Source of the DNA: Methylovulum sp.
GTDB lineage: Bacteria > Pseudomonadota > Gammaproteobacteria > Methylococcales > Methylomonadaceae
Assembly (NCBI GenBank): GCA_004299465.1
Contig: SCST01000288.1
Coordinates: 1-9,621 of the forward strand
DNA length: 9,621 nt
Reading direction: 5' to 3'
Shown here: positions 1-5,739 of the stretch, one piece after another
Layout: every line of letters starts with the position of its first letter
Numbering within the stretch: the first letter of the stretch is position 1
The notes under the pieces: generated by a model
What the model was told of the DNA's origin: nothing
Databases searched by the model: none
Seen by the model: only the letters and a program-made list of their open reading frames with translations
Program-made: the position numbers and the translations under genes

Positions 1-87
1 TGGCGCGCGCAGCACGCCCTACAACAGACACCTTTGACCAAAGTATACCTAGGGCTAAACTTTTCTGAAGGGGTGCTGAGTAGTTAC
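1..87. repeat. Right end of a second MITE-like inverted-repeat element (cut by window start)
   Basis: This stretch shares two landmarks with the complete element at 8794–8883. The first is the core GCGCGCAGCACGCCCTAC (4–21), identical to 8833–8850. The second is the terminus GCTGAGTAGTTAC (75–87), which differs at one base from the terminus 8871–8883. Its inner part (AAACTTTTCTGAAGGGG) also resembles the inverted left arm of the other copy (AACTTT…AGGGG). The spacer between core and terminus is longer here, so the copies are diverged relatives rather than recent duplicates. The left half lies outside the window. Confidence 0.6.
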
Positions 88-438
88 CCTGAAAGCGGGT
101 AAGCAATAGGGAATGAGCATGAAACAATTTATGCAGCCCGATGTGGGTGCGGATTTACTTGTGCCCTTCATGTCCCAGAGGGTATCCACACGATGCGAAC
201 CTGTCGCATCTATAAGTTGCCGTAAAATATTCAGATTCTTGTTTGTCTGAAGCGTGCCGCGCGCGGTGCGCTCTACAGTCTGTGGCTTTAACGAGAACTT
301 GGATAGTTAGCGCAGGTTTTTCCTGAGTTATCTGTGCTTATCACTTGTGGGTATAATCATCAGCGTCATCTGCGTTCCATTGTATTTGTGGTTTATTTTT
401 GCGAGTTATCTTGTGGGTAGTGCCGTAACATTTTAATG
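88..438. other. Intergenic DNA without a convincing gene
   Basis: No well-supported gene is seen here. There is a G/C-rich near-perfect palindrome at 252–271 (10 pairs counting two G·T wobbles). A loose direct repeat is also present: GAGTTATCT and TTGTGGGTA at 325–353 recur at 403–419 with the middle shortened. A minus-strand frame is open from about 308 down to a TAG at 55 but has no usable start. A 45-codon plus-strand frame at 113–250 has no recognisable product. These could be remains of decayed genes or chance. Confidence 0.4.
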
Positions 439-482
439 GCGTTTAATAAAACGCAACAAGCACTCGCTTGAGCGGGTGCTTG
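439..482 (-). terminator. Probable intrinsic terminator of the secreted-protein gene
   Basis: Two hairpins lie just beyond the stop codon of the minus-strand gene that ends at 514. The nearer one pairs 457–468 with 471–482 (CAAGCACTCGCT with AGCGGGTGCTTG, one G·T pair). On the minus strand it is followed by the T-rich run TTGCGTTTTATT. A second, perfect 6-bp stem with a 4-base loop (GCGTTT-AATA-AAACGC, 439–454) follows directly. The T-tract is interrupted, so termination strength is uncertain. Confidence 0.65.
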
Positions 483-513
483 CTGATCCGGGACAGTGTG
501 AAGCCACTTAAAA

Positions 514-1212
514 TTAGTGCAGTATGACGCCGAACTCACCATGCGCCAGGCGAACGCTGTAAGCAACAGGCGTTGCCACGCTCGTATCGGTGCGAATCAA
601 ATTGATTTCAACGTAATACTCATTGTTCTGGAAATCAAAGGCATGGGTAAATTGCTTGATATCTTCGTTAGCCGATACGTTGGCTGAGTCGTTGCTGTTG
701 AAAGTAGCGATAGTTGTTTCGCCGAGCGTGGCCCGGCTGACTTTCCTTAGCGAGGCGCTGACCTGGGCTTTAGTGCTGATGCCGTCGGTATCCTTGTAAC
801 CGACAATCAAGGCATTCCAGTCCGCGCTTTTCCAATAAGCCGGTGTACCGATAAAGCCGTCTGAAGGTGCCGGCACTTCGGGGACATAGTCATAGATAGG
901 CGTGACATTGCAACGCACGGTAATCGGCTGGTAAGTTGGGTTCGGCCGGGTGATGATTGCATTATTGCCGGCGGAAACAACGTTACTGACAAATACGCCG
1001 TAATTACTGATATTGTTGCCCTTGTAGCGGAATTGCGTGCCGGAAAATTCATATTTGCCGGATGACGATTCATCAACGGAGCAGGATGACGCCGTTGATG
1101 TCCAGGCCGGTAAAGTATCCCCCCAACCTTGCGGCAAAGCCGAAGCGCCGGTGGCGGTAACGATAGCGCCGGTAGCCAGCAGGGTCATTAAAGTGTTGCG
1201 TAATGTTTTCAT
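514..1212 (-). CDS. Predicted secreted protein of unknown function (232 aa)
   Basis: I do not recognise this protein. The first 25 residues form a standard Sec signal peptide: Lys2 and Arg5, a hydrophobic stretch, and a likely cut after Ala-Ser-Ala25. The mature part would start LPQGW and be about 207 residues. It is rich in Ser, Thr, Asn and Val in short alternating stretches, as expected of a beta-sandwich, and has no further membrane segment. It has exactly two cysteines, Cys44 and Cys101, which could form a disulfide in the periplasm or outside the cell. A Pro-rich linker (residues 110–116) separates the Cys-bearing half from the C-terminal half. The start is supported by GAGGA (complement of 1220–1224) seven bases upstream of ATG. 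The gene stands alone, divergent from the B12 leader, with a hairpin terminator behind it. Secretion is well supported; function is not. Confidence 0.75.
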   Translation of the reverse strand: MKTLRNTLMTLLATGAIVTATGASALPQGWGDTLPAWTSTASSCSVDESSSGKYEFSGTQFRYKGNNISNYGVFVSNVVSAGNNAIITRPNPTYQPITVRCNVTPIYDYVPEVPAPSDGFIGTPAYWKSADWNALIVGYKDTDGISTKAQVSASLRKVSRATLGETTIATFNSNDSANVSANEDIKQFTHAFDFQNNEYYVEINLIRTDTSVATPVAYSVRLAHGEFGVILH

Positions 1213-1444
1213 GGTCGTGTCCTCGAGAGTGTGAAATAAGAAATATTGAGTGTTTGTCTGAATGCTTCGGACAGGTCATAGAATACGCAAGCCACCCAGT
1301 GATCACAGTGATGTAGTTACCGGGCACTTACGGCATTATTTACTTTCTCAGGGCCGCATCTTGCTTGTTCAAATTAGGCATTGACATCAAGACTCGTGAC
1401 GCATTGATACGGGAAACAGCTACGAGAGGGCAGAACTTTTAATG
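1213..1444. other. Divergent intergenic region upstream of the secreted-protein gene
   Basis: This region holds the 5' end and presumably the promoter of the minus-strand secreted-protein gene, but I cannot assign clear -35/-10 boxes. Two structures stand out. One is an 8-bp stem with a 3-base loop at 1255–1273 (TGTCTGAA/TTCGGACA, one wobble), which would lie in the leader of the minus-strand transcript. The other is a compact repeat cluster at 1297–1312 with CAGTGAT twice, 9 bases apart, containing the palindrome GTGATCAC and the inverted repeat ATCAC-A-GTGAT. The latter could be an operator, but no regulator can be named. Confidence 0.4.
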
Positions 1445-1472
1445 TTGCTTTATCAACACAAATCCCTATAAT
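1445..1472 (+). promoter_or_regulatory. Sigma-70-type promoter of the B12 riboswitch–btuB transcript
   Basis: A perfect TATAAT sits at 1467–1472. A partial -35 box (TTGCTT, 1445–1450) lies 16 bases upstream. The expected transcription start, about 7 bases after the -10, falls at 1479–1480, immediately before the first paired base of the riboswitch aptamer at 1482. This fit supports the call, although the -35 is weak. Confidence 0.65.
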
Positions 1473-1481
1473 TGCCGCCTG

Positions 1482-1664
1482 CTTTAAGGTTCCAGAAGGC
1501 TTTGCCTGATGGTTAAACGGGAAGTCGGTGAGGTCTATCCAAATCCGACGCTGCCCCCGCAACGGTAGATAAGTAAAAGAATCGTCAGGACGCCACTGTG
1601 CTGTGCATGGGAAGGTGACGATTCAGGCTGCGGCCACTTATAAGCCCGGAGACCGGCCCTAAAG
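1482..1664 (+). promoter_or_regulatory. Cobalamin riboswitch aptamer
   Basis: This is the vitamin B12-binding leader RNA (cobalamin riboswitch family) controlling btuB and probably btuM. The conserved blocks appear in order: GGTTCCAGAAGGC near 1488, AAACGGGAAGTCGGTG near 1515, AATCCGACGCTGCCCCCGC then AACGGTA around 1542–1567, GGGAAGG at about 1609, and the B12 box AGCCCGGAGACCGGCC at 1643–1658. A closing P1 helix can be drawn between 1482–1489 (CTTTAAGG) and 1657–1664 (CCCTAAAG) with one mismatch. Position and orientation, on the same strand and 130 bases before a BtuB-type receptor, match the known use of this riboswitch: high cobalamin lowers expression of cobalamin uptake genes. Confidence 0.94.
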
Positions 1665-1744
1665 TATATTCGGTGCAGCGGAGGGCTGTTCTACGAAAAG
1701 AAAAGCGCCTCTACTGTCTCATCAAAAGCCTCTCTTCTTTTTTG
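1654..1744 (+). terminator. Putative riboswitch expression platform (attenuator)
   Basis: Two mutually exclusive helices can be drawn by eye. In one, 1654–1660 (CGGCCCT) pairs with 1682–1688 (AGGGCTG), with a single G·T wobble. This uses bases of the 3' side of P1, so it can form only when P1 is open. In the other, 1680–1687 (GGAGGGCT, one base bulged) pairs with 1727–1733 (AGCCTCT) and is followed by CTTCTTTTTTG (1734–1744), a terminator-like U-tract. Bound cobalamin would close P1 and favour the terminator. The terminator stem is short with a large loop, so this is a model. Translational control through the btuB ribosome site is an alternative. Confidence 0.45.
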
Positions 1745-1794
1745 TCCTTCGCTGTTTATTCAACTCGCTATGCGCGGGCGGCGCACAGGACATT

Positions 1795-3654
1795 ATGCAA
1801 AAATTTATCATCAGCTCATTATTGTTAACCGGTTTTAATTCTTCGTCACAGGCCCAGGAAATCATCGCTAACGACAACATGGCGAACCTGCCGGGTGTTG
1901 TCGTGACTGCGACAAGAACAGAAACGCCTAAAAATCAATTGGCCGCCGGAGCGACGGTTTTTACGCGCCAGGATATTGAACGTTCGCAGGTGAAAACTTT
2001 ACCGGACTTGTTTAAAGGTACGATAGGCGTCGATATTGCCCAAAGCGGCGGTTACGGGCAGGTAACGGACTTGTTTATGCGCGGTACCAACCCTGACCAT
2101 GTGCTGGTCTTGATCGACGGCATTAAGGCAGGTTCCGCGACGGTCGGCACGACACCGTTCGAACTGGTTCCGATTGACCAGATCGAACGCGTGGAAATTA
2201 TCCGCGGCCCGCAATCGAGCTTGTACGGTTCGGAAGCGATCGGCGGTGTTATCCAGATTTTTACCCGCAAAGGCGGTTCTGAAGATAAACCGAAGTTTAC
2301 GCTAGACGCCGGCGGCGGCTCTTACGATACCGCCCATACGGCGGGTACGGTTAGCGGCAAATCAGGCAATAACTGGTATAACCTCGGCGTATCGCACATC
2401 GATTCACAAGGGTTTAACAATAAGCGAAACAGCGACCCCGATCGTGACGGCTATCAAAACACCGGGCTGAATGCCCGCATCGGCCATCGTTTTGGCGATA
2501 AGACGGAAGTCGAGGCGTTTTTTACGCGCGCCGAAGGCATTAACGAATACGACTCGGCTTATGGCGGCGATAACTCGGAGTTTGTCAACCAGGTGCTAGG
2601 TATTGCCGGCAATATCGATGTCACGGATAACTGGCATAGCACCTTGCGTTTAGGGCAAAGCCTGGACGAGCTGGATACGTTTTTTTCCGACGGTAGTTTT
2701 GAAAGCCGCTTTAACACGACCCGCTGGAATGCCAGTTGGCTGAACACCGTGCAATTAAGCGATGCCCATCAAGCGATTATCGGCACAGACTATCGTTTGG
2801 ATGAGGTTGACAGCGGCGATCTTGATGCTTTCAATCCGGGCTTTGATACGTATAATGAACGTTCCCGCTACGATGTCGGCGTATTCACCGAATTGCACAG
2901 CCGCTTGCTTGATAATCATTTTATTAATGCTTCGGTGCGTTGGGATGAAAATCAGGCCTTCGGTGATTATGTGACCGGCAATATCGGTTGGCGCTATAAC
3001 AGCCGGTACGGCATCAGCCCGTTTGCCAGCTTCGGCAATGCTTTCAAGGCGCCTACGTTTAACGAGCTGTATTGGCCCGATACCGGTTTTGGCGGCGGCA
3101 ATCCGAAGCTGAAACCGGAAGAGTCGCAGTCGTTTGAGGTCGGGCTGGCAGGCGATCACGGCTTATGGCAATGGGAGCTGCGCGCTTATCACACCGATGT
3201 CGAGCAATTGATTTCGGGCTGGCCGCCGGTTAACGTCGATAAAGCGCGTATTGAAGGCCTAGAGGCGCAAATCAGCACCGATTTATTGGGTTGGCGCCAT
3301 AAGCTGGGCATGAACCTCTTGGAGCCGATAGATTTGGGAACCGGCCTGCGTTTGCAGCGGCGCACCGATAAGTCCCTGTCTTACGATATGTCCCGCTCGC
3401 TGGGCGCGTTTGATTTAGGGCTTTATGTGCTGGCCCAAGGCGACCGGCCCGACCTGGATTTTAATACGTTTCCGGCGACACGGGTCAAGCTTGACGGCTT
3501 CGTCACGGTCGATTTGCGCACTGCCTGGCATATCGACAAAAACTGGATGCTCAGCGCCAAATTGAACAATTTGCTGGATGCGCGCTATCAAACGGCAAAT
3601 ACTTATAACACGCCGGATAGAAACTTTTTCGTGTCTATCCATTACAATCATTAA
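1795..3654 (+). CDS. btuB: BtuB, TonB-dependent outer-membrane cobalamin receptor (619 aa)
   Basis: Outer-membrane receptor that binds vitamin B12 and imports it into the periplasm using TonB energy. Residues 1–20 are a signal peptide with a cut after Ser-Gln-Ala. A TonB box-like segment (GVVVTATR, 34–41) follows, then the plug domain (about 45–160) with the conserved RGPQSSLYGSEAIGGVIQIF run at 138–156. The remainder is a 22-strand-type beta barrel. It contains an Asp-rich loop (DPDRDGY, 214–220) where BtuB proteins bind calcium, and the NPKLKPEES motif (436–444) typical of these receptors. Length is close to the 614 residues of E. coli BtuB. AGGA at 1787–1790 is the ribosome site, only four bases from ATG. 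The gene lies directly behind a cobalamin riboswitch, which separates it from other TonB receptors. Odd point: the protein ends Tyr-Asn-His rather than in the usual terminal Phe. Confidence 0.94.
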   Translation: MQKFIISSLLLTGFNSSSQAQEIIANDNMANLPGVVVTATRTETPKNQLAAGATVFTRQDIERSQVKTLPDLFKGTIGVDIAQSGGYGQVTDLFMRGTNPDHVLVLIDGIKAGSATVGTTPFELVPIDQIERVEIIRGPQSSLYGSEAIGGVIQIFTRKGGSEDKPKFTLDAGGGSYDTAHTAGTVSGKSGNNWYNLGVSHIDSQGFNNKRNSDPDRDGYQNTGLNARIGHRFGDKTEVEAFFTRAEGINEYDSAYGGDNSEFVNQVLGIAGNIDVTDNWHSTLRLGQSLDELDTFFSDGSFESRFNTTRWNASWLNTVQLSDAHQAIIGTDYRLDEVDSGDLDAFNPGFDTYNERSRYDVGVFTELHSRLLDNHFINASVRWDENQAFGDYVTGNIGWRYNSRYGISPFASFGNAFKAPTFNELYWPDTGFGGGNPKLKPEESQSFEVGLAGDHGLWQWELRAYHTDVEQLISGWPPVNVDKARIEGLEAQISTDLLGWRHKLGMNLLEPIDLGTGLRLQRRTDKSLSYDMSRSLGAFDLGLYVLAQGDRPDLDFNTFPATRVKLDGFVTVDLRTAWHIDKNWMLSAKLNNLLDARYQTANTYNTPDRNFFVSIHYNH

Positions 3655-3676
3655 CCTCACTTTTTCGGAGTTCAAC

Positions 3677-4261
3677 ATGACGATAAATCAATGGCTAAAA
3701 AGCGACGCCTTATCTATTCCCCTCTTGCCGATACCTCTCATCGCGCTGATGATATTGACGCGCTTTCATCATTTTGGCGATGTACTGCATCTTCCCGATG
3801 CGTCGCTGGCGGTTTTTTTCTTTGCCGGTTTTTATCGTACCGGTGCTTACGGCAAAAATGCCCTGTTTGCCTTTTTGCTGGTAATGGCGGGTTTGATCGA
3901 CTATGTGGCGATTGCTAACGGCACTAGCGATTGGTGCGTTTCGCCGGCCTACATTTTCCTGATTCCTACTTATGCGGTGATGTGGTTGGCAGGCAGCTAT
4001 TGCTCGGCATCGAAATCCCTGGCGATTGCAGCCGGCCTGGTAACGTTGGCGGCATCGGCGGCATTTGCTGTTTCAAACGGCAGCTTCTATTTATTATCAG
4101 GCCGCTTCGGGGATTTATCGGTGGCGGAATATGCAGTAAGGGTTGCCCGGTATTATCCGTCCTATGTCGGTTCTGCACTGATCTATGCGCTGGCAGGTTT
4201 GATTATTATCAGGATAGTCAAGGCCTTGCCTGCTATACAGGCCCGGCATCACGAAATTTAG
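3677..4261 (+). CDS. btuM: BtuM-type solitary cobalamin S-component, inner-membrane B12 transporter (194 aa)
   Basis: Probable inner-membrane cobalamin transporter. Family knowledge: BtuM proteins are S-components related to ECF transporters, about 200 residues long, act without a dedicated ECF module, are usually found next to btuB or B12 riboswitches, and carry a cysteine that ligates the cobalt of B12 (shown for the Thiobacillus denitrificans protein). What is seen: hydrophobic segments at about 13–30, 42–54, 61–81, 88–107, 113–132 and 162–181, which is six as expected. Cys87 lies in DWCVSPAY at the start of the fourth segment, close to where that cysteine occurs. The only other cysteine is Cys109. 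The start is ATG 3677, with CGGAG at 3666–3670 six bases before it. An in-frame upstream start at 3578 lies inside btuB and would add a non-membrane 33-residue tail, so I reject it. The 22-base gap to btuB implies one transcript under riboswitch control. Assignment rests on context, size, topology and the cysteine. Confidence 0.8.
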   Translation: MTINQWLKSDALSIPLLPIPLIALMILTRFHHFGDVLHLPDASLAVFFFAGFYRTGAYGKNALFAFLLVMAGLIDYVAIANGTSDWCVSPAYIFLIPTYAVMWLAGSYCSASKSLAIAAGLVTLAASAAFAVSNGSFYLLSGRFGDLSVAEYAVRVARYYPSYVGSALIYALAGLIIIRIVKALPAIQARHHEI

Positions 4262-4268
4262 TAAGGCG

Positions 4269-4301
4269 CGGCGCAGGGCGCAACAGCATAACCCTGCGCC
4301 G
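4269..4301 (+). terminator. Strong hairpin after btuM, likely terminator
   Basis: A perfect 10-bp G/C-rich stem pairs CGGCGCAGGG (4269–4278) with CCCTGCGCCG (4292–4301) around a 13-base loop, beginning seven bases after the btuM stop codon. There is no immediate U-run; the first T-tract (TCTTTTT) is 16 bases downstream. It may terminate the btuB–btuM transcript imperfectly, or protect its 3' end while allowing some read-through into the kinase gene. Confidence 0.55.
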
Positions 4302-4341
4302 TAATTTGCCAGGCGTCTTTTTCCCCAAGGCTGAGCGGTAG

Positions 4342-5127
4342 ATGACAAAAAAGCACGACAAATCATCACTCGACAAAAAAGAATACAACAAAACGCTCAG
4401 GGCATTGCAAATCGAGCTGGTCAAGCTGCAGAATCACATTATCAAACATAACGATAAGATACTGATTATCTTCGAAGGCCGCGATGCCGGAGGGAAGGAC
4501 GGCACGATAAAACGCATTGTCGAATACCTGAGTCCGCGCGAAATACGCACGGTTGCGCTCGGCGCACCTTCCGACCGGGACATGAGCAGTTGGTATTTCC
4601 AGCGTTATACCGCGCATCTTCCCGCCGCGTCGGAAATGGTGTTATTTAACCGCAGTTGGTATAACCGTGCCGGCGTGGAACGTGTGATGGGTTTTTGCAC
4701 GGATGCGCAATACCACGAGTTTCTTGAAACCGTTCCCAGTTATGAAGAAATGCTGATTCGCTCGGGCATCAAGCTGCTGAAATATTATCTGGATATCAGC
4801 AAGGATGAACAAAAGAAACGCCTGGACGAGCGCGAACATGACCCGTTGAAGCAGTGGAAAATCAGCCCTATCGACAAATCCGCGCAGAAATATTGGGACG
4901 AATACAGCGTAGCCCGCAACATTATGTTTGCCAGGACGCATCATATCAATGCGCCGTGGACTATTGTCAGGGCGGACGACAAACCTTGCGCCCGGATTAA
5001 CGTCATAAAGGATATGTTGTCGCGCCTTGATTATGCCGGCAAGCATGATGCCTTGATACTGCCGGATGTTGATATCGTGTTTTCGTATGCCGAGAGCTAC
5101 CTGAAAAACGGCATGATAGCCGAATAA
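4342..5127 (+). CDS. ppk2: Polyphosphate kinase 2, class I (261 aa)
   Basis: Cytoplasmic kinase that transfers phosphate between inorganic polyphosphate and nucleoside diphosphates. PPK2 enzymes favour NTP synthesis from polyphosphate, linking the phosphate store to the ATP/GTP pool. The Walker A loop GRDAGGKDG is at residues 46–54. The Walker B region with FNRSWYNRAGVERVMGF is at 102–118. The lid module with KKRLDEREHDPLKQWKISPID is at 158–178. The order and spacing, a single kinase domain and a length near 260 residues fit the one-domain class I type. The first 30 residues are a charged helix that often caps this family. The ribosome site is weak: AAGG (4327–4330) lies 11 bases and GAG (4333–4335) 6 bases before ATG. 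It is on the same strand as btuB–btuM but 80 bases away beyond a strong hairpin, so co-transcription is doubtful and no functional tie to B12 is evident. ADP versus GDP preference cannot be read from the sequence. Confidence 0.93.
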   Translation: MTKKHDKSSLDKKEYNKTLRALQIELVKLQNHIIKHNDKILIIFEGRDAGGKDGTIKRIVEYLSPREIRTVALGAPSDRDMSSWYFQRYTAHLPAASEMVLFNRSWYNRAGVERVMGFCTDAQYHEFLETVPSYEEMLIRSGIKLLKYYLDISKDEQKKRLDEREHDPLKQWKISPIDKSAQKYWDEYSVARNIMFARTHHINAPWTIVRADDKPCARINVIKDMLSRLDYAGKHDALILPDVDIVFSYAESYLKNGMIAE

Positions 5128-5160
5128 TGCAAGTTCATATTTCCTTAAGTTGGCGCATAT

Positions 5161-5241
5161 GGGTTTGTAACCCCGTCCTTAATGTTTAACACACTGTTAA
5201 TCTATTAATAAACGTTACGGAATGGTTTGCAAACCCGTTCC
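5161..5241. repeat. Pair of REP-like palindromic repeats between convergent genes
   Basis: Two related motifs lie 63 bases apart in the same orientation: GGGTTTGTAACCCCGTCC (5161–5178) and GGTTTGCAAACCCGTTCC (5224–5241). Each folds on itself. The first forms a 5-bp stem GGGTT/AACCC around TGT. The second, read from 5219, is a near-palindrome of 23 bases centred on TTTGCAAA. Between them is a perfect 6-bp inverted repeat TTAACA-CAC-TGTTAA (5186–5200). The site separates two convergent genes, a common location for REP elements, and it may terminate transcription from both sides. Confidence 0.55.
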
Positions 5242-5284
5242 GGCACGGCCTTCGGGAACGCTGTTTACCACGGGATCAAACCTG

Positions 5285-5524
5285 TCAGGATAATTCCAGA
5301 CGTTTTTCTATTCGTTGCAACCGGTCTTGAATGGCATCTATTACGGTTTGCTGGCGATAGACATCTTCCTGAGTGCTGATGTTGTCACGTCTAAGCCCGG
5401 CAATACCCGATTCCACACCCGTTAAACGCTGCCTGACATCCTTCAATCCTGTTTCAATACGATCTTGCCCTGCGCGTAAGTTGCGTAAATGTTCGAGAAT
5501 TATGTTTTCTACGTTATCAGCCAT
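5285..5524 (-). CDS. Small coiled-coil protein of unknown function (79 aa)
   Basis: A short, soluble, highly charged protein without cysteine, signal peptide or membrane segment. Hydrophobic residues (Val, Ile, Leu) recur with heptad-like spacing from about residue 5 to 45 and again from 60 to 79, ending IQDRLQRIEKRLELS. This predicts two helices able to form a coiled coil or hairpin. Proteins of this style, starting Met-Ala/Thr-Asp…ILEHLR and ending RIEKRLEL, are widespread small hypothetical proteins in proteobacteria; I know no established function. The gene looks real because AGAAGG (complement of 5532–5537) sits seven bases before ATG and the amino-acid pattern is regular. It stands between ppk2, which converges on it, and gloB on the same strand about 215 bases upstream. 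Some such proteins lie near toxin genes, but no toxin partner is visible here. Confidence 0.7.
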   Translation of the reverse strand: MADNVENIILEHLRNLRAGQDRIETGLKDVRQRLTGVESGIAGLRRDNISTQEDVYRQQTVIDAIQDRLQRIEKRLELS

Positions 5525-5588
5525 TTTTATACCTTCTTGTGTTCTTTAGCTTTATTAGATGAGTAGGGAGGGGGTATTGTTTTTTGCC

Positions 5589-5653
5589 TTTATCCCCTTC
5601 GGAGACATCGTTTTTCAACAGCGTATAGTATGCGATGTATTGCCTATGGACAA
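5589..5653 (-). promoter_or_regulatory. Candidate promoters of the small coiled-coil gene
   Basis: The 215-base gap downstream of gloB offers two possible minus-strand promoters. One has TTGTCC (complement of 5648–5653), 17 bases, then TACTAT (complement of 5625–5630). The other has TTGAAA (complement of 5613–5618), 18 bases, then GATAAA (complement of 5589–5594). Each box matches consensus at four or five of six positions. I cannot choose between them. No clear gloB terminator is visible; a short palindrome TTGCC-AG-GGCAA lies at 5669–5680. Confidence 0.3.
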
Positions 5654-5739
5654 ATAAAGCCTGCACCCTTGCCAGGGCAATTATTGACAACTTCGCTGTG
5701 TCTACCTTTAGGAAAGTAATAGGTACACACTCGGTACGA

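Noticed and set aside
113..250. 45-codon plus-strand frame near the left edge
   Set aside because: AGGGA abuts the ATG with no spacing, and the product has no recognisable pattern; most likely chance.
1374..1562. 62-codon minus-strand frame across the riboswitch
   Set aside because: It overlaps the btuB promoter and aptamer, whose RNA conservation explains the sequence.
2755..3159. 134-codon minus-strand open frame inside btuB
   Set aside because: It is antisense to conserved barrel sequence and its translation resembles no family; a shadow of btuB codon use.
3578..3676. Upstream in-frame start for the BtuM-type gene, overlapping btuB
   Set aside because: It lies inside btuB, adds a non-membrane tail, and ATG 3677 has a well-placed CGGAG site.
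3931..4341. 136-codon plus-strand frame overlapping the BtuM-type gene
   Set aside because: It is out of frame with a clear membrane-protein gene, and its translation is Cys/Gly/Arg-rich without pattern.
4642..5046. 134-codon minus-strand open frame opposite ppk2
   Set aside because: Covers the PPK2 Walker B and lid region on the other strand; a shadow frame.
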